Below, piece by piece: positions 1-7,831 of a stretch of DNA of 64,000 nt (position 1 is the first letter of the stretch; the number at the start of each line of letters is the position of its first letter). A program made the position numbers and the translations under genes. The notes under the pieces were generated by a model. The model was given only the letters and a program-made list of their open reading frames with translations. It had not been told where the DNA came from and did no database searches. This stretch comes from Streptomyces sp. L-9-10 (GTDB lineage: Bacteria; Actinomycetota; Actinomycetes; Streptomycetales; Streptomycetaceae), in contig NZ_PHRF01000035.1 in NCBI RefSeq assembly GCF_004151105.1, forward strand, positions 1 through 64,000. The letters are read 5' to 3'.

Positions 1-198
1 GAGACGCTGGCCGACGGCGACCGCCGCACCGTCCTCTACCCGCGCCACCACGACGAGGTCGGGGCCATCGCACGCTCCCTGGAACTGCTGCGCCAGCAAC
101 TCCAGGAGCAGCGCAGGCGCGAAGGCGCGCCGCCCGCCCTCGCCGACAGCACACCAGGACCACCGGCGCTGTCGCACGCACGGTCTGTGCCGTCCTGA
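1..198 (+). CDS. C-terminal end of a HAMP-containing protein (partial)
   Basis: The gene enters from the left edge; 65 codons are readable in frame from base 1 to a TGA. Visible residues 18-34 (DEVGAIARSLELLRQQL) resemble the second helix of a HAMP linker, which couples a membrane sensor to the cytoplasm. A short Pro/Ala/Ser-rich tail follows, with no kinase or methyl-accepting domain, so the protein ends soon after HAMP. The sensor part and any function cannot be judged from this window. Confidence 0.6.
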   Translation, partial: ETLADGDRRTVLYPRHHDEVGAIARSLELLRQQLQEQRRREGAPPALADSTPGPPALSHARSVPS

Positions 199-261
199 CC
201 GCGGGCCTCCCGCTCGGCGCCCCCCTCCGCCTGAACCCCCCACACACGGAGCAGAATCCTC

Positions 262-1341
262 ATGAGTGCCAAGTCCAAGCGCGGCCGTCCCGTGCTGCAC
301 GGCGTGACCGTACTGGCGCTGCTGGCAGGCAGCGCATATCTCACCGTCGAACTCCGCAAGGACGAACAGGCGAAGCTGCCCGCCGTCCAGGCCATCACCG
401 ACATCCCCCACCTGAGGTCGGGGTCCGCCAGGACCGCCGGGGAACAGCACTGGGAGCGGCTGAGGAACCCGGACCGCTCGGTGCTGCGGATCGGCATCGG
501 CGGCATACTCGCCACCTTCACCGACGGCGCCCGTACGGCCACGCTCACCGGTCCCAGCCGTACCTTCGACGAGCCGGCCAACACGTCGTCCCGGGTGGTC
601 ACCGAGAACTGGGTGCGGCTGATGCCGGAGGCGTGGGCGAAGGGCGCCGAGAAGGAACAGTGGTTCAAGGACTGGTTCAAGGAGTACTACGGCAGCGAGC
701 GGGACGACCTCTTCGCGATCGCGTTCCAGTACGTCGAGGGCGCGCCGGTCAGGAAGGACGACGAGGACGTCCCGTACGCGGGCGACGCCGACTACGGTCC
801 GCTCGCCCCGGACATCGGCCCGGGCGAGGGCCAGCGCCTCGAAGAGTCCGACTTCTACGACTACTTGGGCATCCCGTACACCTTCCGCGACGGCACCACC
901 AAGCAGCCGCAGCCCGCGCGCTACCGCGCGATCGACTGCTCGGGCTTCATCCGGACCGTGTTCGGCTACCGGGGCCGCTATCCGCTGGCGGCGGCCGACG
1001 GCACCGGCGACGGACTGCCGCGCACCGCCAACGGCATGGCGCGCTCCGCGGTGGGCGTGGACATCATCAACTTGTCGGGCCCCGCGCCGCGTTACGAGCG
1101 CCCGGAGTCCATCAGCGAGCTCCAACCCGGCGACCTGGTCTTCTTCAAGACCGACGCGCGGACGGCATCCCGCCTGGACCACACCGGCATATACCTGGGC
1201 CCGGACACCGACGGGAACCAGATGTTCCTGTCGAGCAGGAAGGAGGTGAACGGTCCGACGATGGGCGACGAGGGAGGCACCTCCCGCCTGGACGGGCACG
1301 GCTATTACGCGAGCGCGCTCCGCAGCGCGAAACGCCTCTGA
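262..1341 (+). CDS. NlpC/P60-family cell-wall hydrolase-like protein
   Basis: 359 aa. One hydrophobic segment near the N-terminus (about residues 11-29, VTVLALLAGSAYLTV) suggests a signal anchor, so the rest is extracytoplasmic. The C-terminal third has the NlpC/P60 signature: the catalytic Cys226 in DCSGF and His307 in DHTGIYLG, with the family's LQPGDLVFF segment between them. Members cleave peptidoglycan peptides; the substrate here is not known. The ATG at 262 is preceded by a GGAGCAG ribosome site. It starts 63 bp after the upstream HAMP gene on the same strand, so co-transcription is possible. Confidence 0.85.
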   Translation: MSAKSKRGRPVLHGVTVLALLAGSAYLTVELRKDEQAKLPAVQAITDIPHLRSGSARTAGEQHWERLRNPDRSVLRIGIGGILATFTDGARTATLTGPSRTFDEPANTSSRVVTENWVRLMPEAWAKGAEKEQWFKDWFKEYYGSERDDLFAIAFQYVEGAPVRKDDEDVPYAGDADYGPLAPDIGPGEGQRLEESDFYDYLGIPYTFRDGTTKQPQPARYRAIDCSGFIRTVFGYRGRYPLAAADGTGDGLPRTANGMARSAVGVDIINLSGPAPRYERPESISELQPGDLVFFKTDARTASRLDHTGIYLGPDTDGNQMFLSSRKEVNGPTMGDEGGTSRLDGHGYYASALRSAKRL

Positions 1342-1571
1342 TCCGGCGGGCGTTCCAGGGCTGGAGTGGTGGACAAACGGTGGCCGGTCACCGGCGAGGC
1401 CCGGCCCCCGCACCTTCGCCGAACAGCCGGGCGGAACCTCCCCGCAGTACAGGACACACCCTGTCCGCTACCTCTGCCATGGTGGTATTCGAGCCCTTCG
1501 GGAGGCATCGCCCCTGGTCCCCTGGGTCGCGGGCACCGGACACGTACAGAAACGGAAGGAAACGGGTCACC

Positions 1572-2693
1572 GTGCGCATGCGGAAGCCGGGACGGACCAT
1601 GACGGTGCTCGACGCGCGTGCCCTCAACCGCGCCACCCTCGCCCGCCAGCACCTGCTCAAGCGCGGCGACACATCCGTGGCGGAGGCGGTGGCCCACCTG
1701 TGCGGCCTCCAGGCGCAGGAGCCTCAGGAACCCTTCACCGGGCTGTGGTCCCGTCTGTCCGACTTCAAGCCCGGACAACTGGACGACGCGCTGACCGGCC
1801 GCACGGTGGTGCGCACCCACCTGATGCGCCGTACCGTCCACCTCGTCACCGCCGACGACGCGCTCGCCTGGCGAGCCCGCCACGACACCATGCTGCGCGG
1901 GCGGGTGCTGGGAACCTACCGGCGCGAACTGGCCGGCATCGACATGGACGAGGTCGCCGCCGCCGGCCGCGCGGTCATGGCCGACCGGCGGCCCCGCACC
2001 ATGACCGAGCTCGTACAGGCCCTCGAAGACCGCTGGCCCGGCCCACCGCGCCGCGCCCTGGGCGAGCTGCTCATCGCGGCCCTCATCCCCATGGCCCAAC
2101 TCCCGCCGCGCGGCCTGTGGCACCGGACCGCCGGCGTACGCAACCTGCCGTTGGGCACCTGGCTGGAACGGGACATCGCCCCCCTGCCCGCCGACGACAC
2201 CGATCCCGTCGGGCAGCAGTTGCTGCGCCGCTATCTCGCCGCCTACGGGCCCGCCGCCACCGCGGACCTCCGTGCCTGGTGCGGCCTCGCCGGCCTTCCC
2301 TCCGCCGTCAAAGCCGTCCGGGACGAACTCGTCGTCTTCCGTGACGAACGCGGCCGCGAACTGCTCGACCTGCCGGACGCACCCCGCCCCCACCCGGACA
2401 CCCCCGCCCCCGTCCGGTTCCTCCCGGCCTTCGACAACGCCATCCTCGGCTACCACGACCGCAGCCGCATCATCGACGCCGCCCACCTCGGTCTCTCCGT
2501 CGCGGGCCACCGCACCGTCCTCGTCGACGGACGCGTCACCGCCACCTGGACCACGCGCGACCACCGCCTCCGCATCAGCCCCCTGCGCCCCCTCACGGCC
2601 CAGGAACAGGAAGCCGTTCGCGCCGAGGCCCAGGACCTGATCACCTTCCTGGACGAGGACATCGAACACATCCGCCTCGACACCGAGAACTGA
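1572..2693 (+). CDS. Winged-helix DNA-binding protein, AlkZ/YcaQ family
   Basis: 373 aa from the GTG at 1572; ATGs at 1578 and 1599 are alternatives, but GGAAGGA at 1554-1560 is best spaced for the GTG. The sequence matches the HTH_42/AlkZ-like family: an N-terminal LNRATLARQHLL helix, the VAHLCGLQAQEPQEP segment, and RTHLMRRTVHLV with a C-terminal barrel. Relatives include DNA glycosylases that unhook interstrand crosslinks, but most actinobacterial members are untested. It is monocistronic and converges on the SDR gene. The family is clear; DNA repair activity is inference. Confidence 0.82.
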   Translation: MRMRKPGRTMTVLDARALNRATLARQHLLKRGDTSVAEAVAHLCGLQAQEPQEPFTGLWSRLSDFKPGQLDDALTGRTVVRTHLMRRTVHLVTADDALAWRARHDTMLRGRVLGTYRRELAGIDMDEVAAAGRAVMADRRPRTMTELVQALEDRWPGPPRRALGELLIAALIPMAQLPPRGLWHRTAGVRNLPLGTWLERDIAPLPADDTDPVGQQLLRRYLAAYGPAATADLRAWCGLAGLPSAVKAVRDELVVFRDERGRELLDLPDAPRPHPDTPAPVRFLPAFDNAILGYHDRSRIIDAAHLGLSVAGHRTVLVDGRVTATWTTRDHRLRISPLRPLTAQEQEAVRAEAQDLITFLDEDIEHIRLDTEN

Positions 2694-2788
2694 CGCCCGC
2701 CATTCGGCTCGCGCGTGTGGTCTCCGGGTCAGGAAGTCGCCCCGGCCCGGTCGCACCGTTCCGGCGATGCCGCGTCGGGTCTGCGACG

Positions 2789-3520
2789 TCACCAGGGGGC
2801 GGGGCCGCCGGCTTCGAAGAAGCCTCCGGTGGGGCCGTCGGGCCCGATCGTGGCCATACGGATGATGATCTCGGCACCCTCTTCGACGCTCTGGATGCCC
2901 AGTTCGCCGAAATCGACGGGGGTGGGCCCGGGGCTGGCGATATCGGAGAAATCGGTTGCGGTGAGCCCGGGGCTGACGGCGTTGATCCGTATGTGGGGGA
3001 AGGCGTTGGCGTACTGGACGGTGATCATGTTGACGGCGCTCTTGGAGGAGGCGTAGGTCAGCACGGGCATCTTGTACTCGACACTGGTGGGGTCGGCGTT
3101 GCGTGTGAGGGATCCGCCGGTGCTGCTGACGTTGACGATGACGGGGTGGCCGCCGGCCTCCAGGAGAGGCAGGAAGGCGTGGGTGACGCGGACCAGGCCG
3201 AACACGTTGGTGGCGTAGACGGTTTCCATGTCGGGGGCGGTGTACTCGCCGGCCAGCTTCCAAGCGCCGGAGATACCCGCGTTGTTGATGAGGACGTCGA
3301 GTGTTCCGGCTTCCTCGCGGACCAGTTTCGCGGCGGCCCGCACCGATTCCTCGTCGGTGACGTCGAGTTGTATCGCACGGGCGCCGGTCTGCCGCGCGGC
3401 TTCCTGGCCGCGTTCCAGGTCGCGTGCGCCGAGGTAGACGGTGTGCCCGGCCGCGGTCAGCCTGCGGGCGGTCTCCAGGCCGAGCCCGCGGGTGGCTCCG
3501 GTGATGAGTGTGGTGGTCAT
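2789..3520 (-). CDS. SDR-family NAD(P)-dependent oxidoreductase
   Basis: 243 aa, a classical short-chain dehydrogenase. Visible motifs are the nucleotide-binding TGATRGLG (residues 7-14), the ARDLERG segment suggesting NADP preference, LINNAG, the catalytic Ser in NVSSTGGS, and the YASSK active-site Tyr/Lys pair, followed by NAVSPGLTATDF. The substrate is unknown. The ATG at 3520 gives the normal N-terminus, although the upstream ribosome site is weak. An XRE-regulator remnant lies just upstream on the same strand. Confidence 0.9.
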   Translation of the reverse strand: MTTTLITGATRGLGLETARRLTAAGHTVYLGARDLERGQEAARQTGARAIQLDVTDEESVRAAAKLVREEAGTLDVLINNAGISGAWKLAGEYTAPDMETVYATNVFGLVRVTHAFLPLLEAGGHPVIVNVSSTGGSLTRNADPTSVEYKMPVLTYASSKSAVNMITVQYANAFPHIRINAVSPGLTATDFSDIASPGPTPVDFGELGIQSVEEGAEIIIRMATIGPDGPTGGFFEAGGPAPW

Positions 3521-3614
3521 GGCTGGTGGAGGCGCCGGGCCCCGCGCGTTTCGGGGGTCCTCGCGCCTCGGCCTCCTTCCAGAGGTGTGGCGCATGGTCG
3601 TGCCATGCCCGTGC

Positions 3615-3803
3615 TTACGGTGTGCCCAGGGCCCTGAGCCGTTGGCCGCTGTCCTCGTCGGAGGCGGGCATGACCACGAGGAACTGGTCGCGTTCCTGGG
3701 CGATGGTGAGGAGTTGTCGAGGAGAGACCTCACCGCGGCGAGCACGCAGCAACGCGGCAAGCTCGCGGCTTTTAGCCCTCTTCGCGCCCTTCATGTCCTC
3801 CAC
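3615..3803 (-). pseudogene. Remnant of an MmyB-like XRE regulator
   Basis: A 62-codon open frame. The N-terminal part, KSRELAALLRARRGEVSP, closely resembles the start of actinobacterial MmyB-type XRE regulators, whose next element is a helix-turn-helix. The second half (DQFLVVMPASDEDSGQRLRA) resembles the last strand and helix of the same family's C-terminal ligand domain. About 200 residues between are absent. The possible start has no well-spaced ribosome site. MmyB regulators commonly sit next to SDR genes, as here. This reading rests on pattern recognition only; a genuine small protein is not excluded. Confidence 0.45.
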
Positions 3804-3981
3804 GGTGCCAGGTCCACCGCATCGACGGGAGAGTCACGATCTTCCTGGGAAGAAAATGGCCCCCAGGCCGACCCAGGCAGACATACGGGCTTCGTCCTCC
3901 GCTATCCGACCTCCGGCGGGGAAGCGGGCATCGACGGCCTGCCCGGTGACGAGGGCGCCTTCCTCGCCTTCCGAACACAAA

Positions 3982-4019
3982 AGAACTCCCAGCCCGGACG
4001 AATCCGTGCTGGGAGTTCT
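3982..4019 (-). terminator. Intrinsic terminator downstream of the original tRNA-Leu 3' end
   Basis: A 12-bp perfect stem (3982-3993 with 4008-4019), an inner CGGA/TCCG mini-stem, and a T-rich tail (TTTTGTG) read on the minus strand. It lies 36 bp beyond the tRNA fragment at 4055-4078. It was probably the terminator of tRNA-Leu before the element inserted. Confidence 0.75.
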
Positions 4020-4054
4020 GTGAAGCCGATCACGGCAGTTGTGTGAACTGCCCA

Positions 4055-4078
4055 TGGTGTCCGAGGGGGGACTTGAAC
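4055..4078 (-). repeat. Left att site: orphan tRNA-Leu 3' fragment
   Basis: A 24-bp copy of the tRNA-Leu T-arm 3' half, acceptor strand and CCA, identical to 10841-10864. Similarity stops on both sides of the 24 bp. It is read as the chromosomal 3' end displaced by insertion. Confidence 0.85.
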
Positions 4079-4207
4079 TCTCCACTCGGGCACCAGCCCA
4101 CAACCGATCTGACCTGGGGAAACGCCCGCTGACAGGCTTCATTTCGGCGGGCGCTTCTCCTGTTCTTTCCTGTTCTTTCCTGCTGTTTCAGGCCCTCTCG
4201 GGCCCCT

Positions 4208-4236
4208 GTTGGTCACGCGTTGGTCATGTGACCAAC
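4208..4236. repeat. Putative integrase arm-type sites, left end
   Basis: GTTGGTCAC at 4208-4216 and GTTGGTCAT at 4219-4227 are direct repeats 11 bp apart; GTGACCAAC at 4228-4236 is an inverted copy. The same nonamer occurs twice at the right end, 12 bp apart. In the circular form these would flank the att core on both sides, as arm sites of tyrosine integrases do. Confidence 0.6.
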
Positions 4237-4368
4237 CCTCCTCCGAGGCGTCCGTCCCTGGTCAGGCTTCCCGGACGGCGCCACGGGGCTACGCCCAGTC
4301 TGCACGGTCGCGTACGTGACCGCGTACCGGGGTGGGCTGGCGCGGTCGGGGACCTGTTTATGCAAGGA

Positions 4369-4419
4369 CACGCATAGTCGCGTTCACGCATAGACGCGTA
4401 GCGCCACCCCCTCTACTGT
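4369..4419 (+). promoter_or_regulatory. Promoter with 14-bp direct-repeat operator
   Basis: CACGCATAGTCGCG (4369-4382) and CACGCATAGACGCG (4385-4398) differ at one base and are 16 bp apart. The second overlaps a -35-like TAGACG (4391-4396); a -10-like TACTGT (4414-4419) follows with a 17-bp spacer. This precedes the operon at 4464-5999, so the XRE protein encoded there is the likely autoregulator. Confidence 0.6.
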
Positions 4420-4463
4420 CGTTGGCCAGGCGCCCAAACGGGGCCAGAGCAAGGGGGTTTGGC

Positions 4464-4673
4464 ATGGCCGAACGTTCGGCACTCACCCGGCTCACGGGCA
4501 ACGGCAACGGCGAGTGCGGAGAGAAGGACTGTCCGAACGTGTACCGCACGGCTACCGGATCGTTCGTGGTGCAGGGCGACGTGTCCGCTGCCTTCACCCC
4601 GCCTGCTGGGGAAGGGCTCGTGGAAATCCCGGAGGCGGTTCTCAGGGAGGCGTTCCGTGCACTTGGATGGTGA
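4464..4673 (+). CDS. Small conserved actinobacterial protein of the DUF6879/XRE module
   Basis: 69 aa. A Cys-containing N-terminal part (ECGEKDCPNVYRTATGSF) is followed by a short acidic C-terminal half. The pattern is familiar from Streptomyces loci where it precedes a DUF6879 protein and a Scr1-like XRE regulator, as here. The ATG at 4464 has a purine-rich AAGGGGG site 6 bp upstream. It overlaps the next gene by 17 bp, which suggests translational coupling. The biochemical role is unknown; the spaced Cys pair could bind metal, but there are only two. Confidence 0.7.
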   Translation: MAERSALTRLTGNGNGECGEKDCPNVYRTATGSFVVQGDVSAAFTPPAGEGLVEIPEAVLREAFRALGW

Positions 4674-5169
4674 CGCGTGGAATGACTGCTTCGATTCCAT
4701 GGAGCGGGAGGCGTGGCGGCTGGAGACGCTGCCCGTCTACACCATGCCCCAGGAAGCGGAGAAGCTGAAGCGCTTTCTCGCCGGGGAGAAGTCGCCGTAT
4801 GATTACACCTCGGCGTGGATGGACGAGGTCCGGCAATGGGCCTCGGAAGGAAAGAGCGTTGGCCGGGTGCATGTCGTGACGCGCCCGCTTTCGGATTACC
4901 TGCGGTTCGAGTTCGAGTATTACTACCGGCATCACGTCAAGGCGGGCGAGGATATCCGTATCCTCGACCTCACCGACCGCGAGAATCCCGGACTGCCGGA
5001 TCAGGACTTTTGGATGTTCGATGAGTCCAAGGTGGTCCTGATGAATTACCGGGCGGACGGAACACAGATCAATCGGGAACTGCGCGAAGGTGACCCGGAG
5101 CCGTACCGACAGTGGAAGCGGATCGCCGTGGCCGAGTCGGTTCCATTCCTGGAGTACGTGATCGGGTGA
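4657..5169 (+). CDS. DUF6879-family protein
   Basis: 170 aa from the GTG at 4657, chosen because AGGGAGG (4644-4650) is ideally spaced. The sequence has the family's aromatic/acidic core: EAWRLETLPVY, SVGRVHVVTRPLSDYLRFE, DIRILD, FWMFDESKVV and the C-terminal FLEYV. No enzymatic motif is evident. DUF6879 proteins are usually paired with an XRE-DUF5753 regulator; a partner or toxin-like role has been proposed for such pairs but is not shown here. It overlaps the downstream regulator by one base (TGATG). Confidence 0.8.
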   Translation: MHLDGDAWNDCFDSMEREAWRLETLPVYTMPQEAEKLKRFLAGEKSPYDYTSAWMDEVRQWASEGKSVGRVHVVTRPLSDYLRFEFEYYYRHHVKAGEDIRILDLTDRENPGLPDQDFWMFDESKVVLMNYRADGTQINRELREGDPEPYRQWKRIAVAESVPFLEYVIG

Positions 5170-5999
5170 TGTTCGACCCTGAACAGTTGGGGCAGCCAAA
5201 ACAGGAACTGGCAGCCCTGCTGAAAGAACTGCGCAAGCGAGCCGGCCTCACTGGGGACCGGCTCGCTCGGCGTTGCAACATGTCCCAATCGAAGATCAGC
5301 CGGATCGAGAATGGGAAAATCCTGCCGAGCCTGCTCGACCTGGAGAGAATCCTCCGGGCTGTCGTTGCTCCGCCCGAGGTCATCGAAGAGGTGATTGCCC
5401 TCGCGAGACTGGCTAACACCGAGTGGCAAGACCTTCGCTCGCTTCGCCGGAGAGGGCTGGAAAAAAAGCAGACCGAGCTTGCCGCGTTGGAATCCTCGTG
5501 TACGGAGTTCCGGTTCTTTCTACTGTCCATGATTACTGGCCTGCTGTCCACCCCTGAGTACATCCGGGCCAGCCTCGCCCATTCTCCGGCCGACATCACC
5601 AAGACGGTAGCGAGGAAGCTGGAGCGGCAGGAAGTTCTTTACGATACGACGAAGCGGTTCACCTTCATCCTCACCGAGCAGGCCGTCAGGTGGCCACTCC
5701 TGCCCCCGGCTGCAATGGCGATGCAGATTGACCGGCTGGCCTCGCTCACTCACTTGTCGAATGTGAGGCTCGGGGTGATCCCGATTGCGGGATATAAGCC
5801 TATGGCTCCGATGGATACCTTCACCGTCTATGACAACAGGCTGGCCACCGTGGAGAACACGACCGGTGTCGTGATCCTGAGAGACCCGAGAGACATCGAA
5901 ATGCATCTGGACTTGTTCTCCACATTGGAGGGCTATGCACTTTTCAATGAGGAAGCAAGGGCTCTTTTGATGTCATGGTCTACTGCCTGCCGTTCATGA
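5169..5999 (+). CDS. XRE regulator, Scr1/DUF5753 type
   Basis: 276 aa. The N-terminal helix-turn-helix covers about residues 13-65 (LKELRKRAGLTGDRLARR, then MSQSKISRIENGK). The C-terminal DUF5753-like domain has the typical LLSTPEYIRASL and FTFILTEQAVRW segments. Such proteins bind DNA near their own promoter and act with a small or DUF partner. The start at 5169 is set by the TGATG junction with the DUF6879 gene. It probably binds the direct repeats at 4369-4398. Confidence 0.85.
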   Translation: MFDPEQLGQPKQELAALLKELRKRAGLTGDRLARRCNMSQSKISRIENGKILPSLLDLERILRAVVAPPEVIEEVIALARLANTEWQDLRSLRRRGLEKKQTELAALESSCTEFRFFLLSMITGLLSTPEYIRASLAHSPADITKTVARKLERQEVLYDTTKRFTFILTEQAVRWPLLPPAAMAMQIDRLASLTHLSNVRLGVIPIAGYKPMAPMDTFTVYDNRLATVENTTGVVILRDPRDIEMHLDLFSTLEGYALFNEEARALLMSWSTACRS

Positions 6000-6049
6000 T
6001 CTTTAGTCCATGACGGGAAAGAACTACACAGCTGCCGCTTTCTGGGTCA

Positions 6050-6163
6050 ATGATTTCCTCCATGGCAGCGACCGAGCGAAACGAGAAGCGAGACCGCGAC
6101 GGCGTGGGCCGGTTGCTCGACTACCGGCAGACGTTCGGCCCTGACGGTGAGGTGCGCTTGTGA
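6050..6163 (+). CDS. Possible 37-aa leader-like ORF
   Basis: A short frame whose TGA (6161-6163) overlaps the GTG start of the next gene (6160), a layout typical of translational coupling. The C-terminal part, GVGRLLDYRQTFGPDGEVRL, reads like a real protein. Starts at 6050 or 6062 are possible and neither has a strong ribosome site. A different 44-codon frame (6010-6144) overlaps it. Low confidence; the overlap is the main support. Confidence 0.35.
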   Translation: MISSMAATERNEKRDRDGVGRLLDYRQTFGPDGEVRL

Positions 6164-6366
6164 CCGGGCGTATGACTCTGCGGGTCTCACACGACGGCGG
6201 CCGAACGTACGGCCCGGTGCGTGAGGTGCAAGTGGAGCCGCGCAATGCGGTGATCCTCGGTTCGCCGACCAAGTACCCGCCGTGCGGGTGCCCTCGGTGC
6301 ACGGGCCGCAGCTCGTTGTCCACCAATGCTCTCCGGCCCGTGGCGGTGGAGCCGAAGACGACGTGA
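6160..6366 (+). CDS. Small protein with CGCPRC motif
   Basis: 68 aa beginning MTGRMTLRVSHDGGRTYG. A three-Cys cluster, CGCPRCTG, lies near residue 44 and could bind zinc or an Fe-S cluster, though a fourth ligand is not obvious. It starts with a GTG overlapping the upstream stop (GTGA), and the downstream region contains the 45-aa peptide gene. I recognise no family. It lies between the XRE operon and the peptide-modification operon, so it could belong to either. Confidence 0.5.
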   Translation: MTGRMTLRVSHDGGRTYGPVREVQVEPRNAVILGSPTKYPPCGCPRCTGRSSLSTNALRPVAVEPKTT

Positions 6367-6491
6367 TGCGCGGCTTGCCGACTGGGCGTTGCGCCACTTC
6401 GGCCGGTACGCGGGGCCGCGCTCGCCGCTGTCCCCCTTTGCTTCCTGCCGGATTCCCGGTGGGAGTTCCCCGAGAAGAGAGAGGTAGTCCG

Positions 6492-6629
6492 ATGGTGGAA
6501 GAGAACACCGGTTCGGTAGCCCCCGAGGGGGGTGGCCTGCTCGTCGCGAAGCGGAAGATCATGGCCGCGCGCACCCGCGCTGAGCAGGAGTCTGACGTCA
6601 GCAGTGGCCGTTCCGACGGCAACGACTGA
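6492..6629 (+). CDS. 45-aa peptide, candidate substrate of the adjacent enzymes
   Basis: A 45-residue peptide with an acidic N-terminus (MVEENTGSVAPEGGG), a basic middle (VAKRKIMAARTR) and a Ser/Asp/Gly-rich tail (SDVSSGRSDGND). A GAGAGAGG ribosome site sits 7 bp before the ATG. The gene stops 14 bp before a JmjC/cupin oxygenase and heads a tightly packed operon with an aldo/keto reductase and a kinase-fold protein. That is the arrangement expected for a ribosomal-peptide precursor with a leader and a short core. It matches no RiPP precursor class I know. The frame is open upstream to an ATG at 6366, but the extension looks non-coding. Confidence 0.65.
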   Translation: MVEENTGSVAPEGGGLLVAKRKIMAARTRAEQESDVSSGRSDGND

Positions 6630-6643
6630 CGGGAGCGCCCACG

Positions 6644-7831
6644 TTGCTTGATGCAGCCTCGTGGGCGGGGCGTCTGGGCGGGGACACGTTCCTCGCCCAG
6701 ACGTACCACCGCTCCTACGCGCACTTCCCCGGGGCCGCCGACACGGCGGGCCTGTTCTCCTGGGACGACCTGAACCGGATCATCGCCACGCAACGGCTGG
6801 AACCGCCCCGGCTGCGCCTGTCGGTCGACGGCGAGATGGTCCCGCTGCACCGCTATGCGATCCCCACCACGAACCGCCGCGCGGTCACCTGGTCCCGCAT
6901 CCAGCCGTCCGACTTCCACGCCCAGCTCAGGGACGGGGCGTCGCTGGTCCTCGACGCGGTGGAGAAGAGCCACCCCGCTGTGGGGATGGCTGCGGAGGGG
7001 CTTGAGCGCTTCCTCGGGACTTCCGTGCAGGCCAACGTGTACGCCTCGTGGACCGAGCGGGAGGGCTTCGGCCGGCACTGGGATGACCATGATGTCGTCG
7101 TGGTCCAGTTGCACGGCTCGAAGCGGTGGCGCCTGTGGGGGACGACCCGTGAGGCGCCCACCTTTCGGGACGTGGAGTCGCCGGAGGAGCCGGAGGGCGA
7201 CCCGGTGGCTGACCTCGTTCTGTCCCCGGGTGACGTGCTCTACCTGCCGCGCGGTTGGTGGCACGCGGTCACCGCTGACCAGGGGACAGAATCCCTTCAC
7301 CTCACGTTCGGCATGGTCCCGCACACGGGCGCTGACCTGATGCTCTGGGTCGTGGATCAGCTTCGGGCGTCCCTCGCGCCGCGCAGGGACATTCCACGCT
7401 TCGGCTCGTCGGCGGAACAGTCGGACTTCATCGACGCCGTACGCCGTGAGGTGGCCGACATGATGGCGGACCCCCGCCTCGTGGAGCGGTGGGCGGAGTC
7501 GATCGACACGACCGACCAGGGCCACGCGATTCCTTCCCTGCCGTACGTGGACGGGCTCCCCGCGCGGAGGGAGATCACCGTCAAGCTCACGACTCCGAGG
7601 GGCCGCCTGACGCCGAACCGCGCAGAGGGCACGGTCACCTTCTCGGCGGCCGGTACGGCGTGGGACTTCGCCGAGTCCGCAGCGCCCGCGCTCGGCACGC
7701 TGCTCACCAACCAGCCGACCACGCTCGGCGAACTCGCCGACTCCGCCGGACTGGAGGTCAAGGACGTGGCCGAACTGGTCTCCGCCCTCATCGAAGGCCA
7801 TGCCGTCGCAGTCGTGGGGACCGCGCTGTGA
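6644..7831 (+). CDS. JmjC/cupin-4 Fe(II)/2-oxoglutarate oxygenase with PqqD-like C-terminus
   Basis: 395 aa from TTG 6644, chosen because GGGAG (6631-6635) lies 8 bp upstream. It belongs to the Cupin_4/JmjC group that includes the ribosomal-protein hydroxylases YcfD, NO66 and MINA53. The iron triad is present: His145 and Asp147 in RHWDDHDVV, and His207 in PRGWWHAV; QLHGSKRWRLW is also typical. The last 75 residues resemble a winged-helix/PqqD-type domain, ending LGELADSAGLEVKDVAELVS, which in peptide systems can hold a leader. Known relatives hydroxylate Arg or His in proteins. Lying directly after a 45-aa peptide gene, it is a candidate peptide hydroxylase (inference). Confidence 0.85.
   Translation: MLDAASWAGRLGGDTFLAQTYHRSYAHFPGAADTAGLFSWDDLNRIIATQRLEPPRLRLSVDGEMVPLHRYAIPTTNRRAVTWSRIQPSDFHAQLRDGASLVLDAVEKSHPAVGMAAEGLERFLGTSVQANVYASWTEREGFGRHWDDHDVVVVQLHGSKRWRLWGTTREAPTFRDVESPEEPEGDPVADLVLSPGDVLYLPRGWWHAVTADQGTESLHLTFGMVPHTGADLMLWVVDQLRASLAPRRDIPRFGSSAEQSDFIDAVRREVADMMADPRLVERWAESIDTTDQGHAIPSLPYVDGLPARREITVKLTTPRGRLTPNRAEGTVTFSAAGTAWDFAESAAPALGTLLTNQPTTLGELADSAGLEVKDVAELVSALIEGHAVAVVGTAL

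Larger units (their letters stand above)
4079..4463. other. Gene-free left end of the element
   Basis: There is no credible coding frame. The stretch holds a 23-bp motif (4109-4131) nearly repeated at the right end, two direct tandem copies of CCTGTTCTTT around 4161-4180, the arm-type GTTGGTCA repeats, an inverted TCCCGGACGG-rich stretch, and the control region of the next operon. Confidence 0.6.

Noticed and set aside
4055..4142. A second full tRNA gene at the left end
   Set aside because: Only the 3' 24 nt match; no anticodon or 5' half is present.
6366..6491. N-terminal extension of the 45-aa peptide to an 87-aa protein
   Set aside because: The frame is open, but the extra part is Arg/Pro-rich like random GC sequence and the ribosome site fits the inner ATG at 6492.
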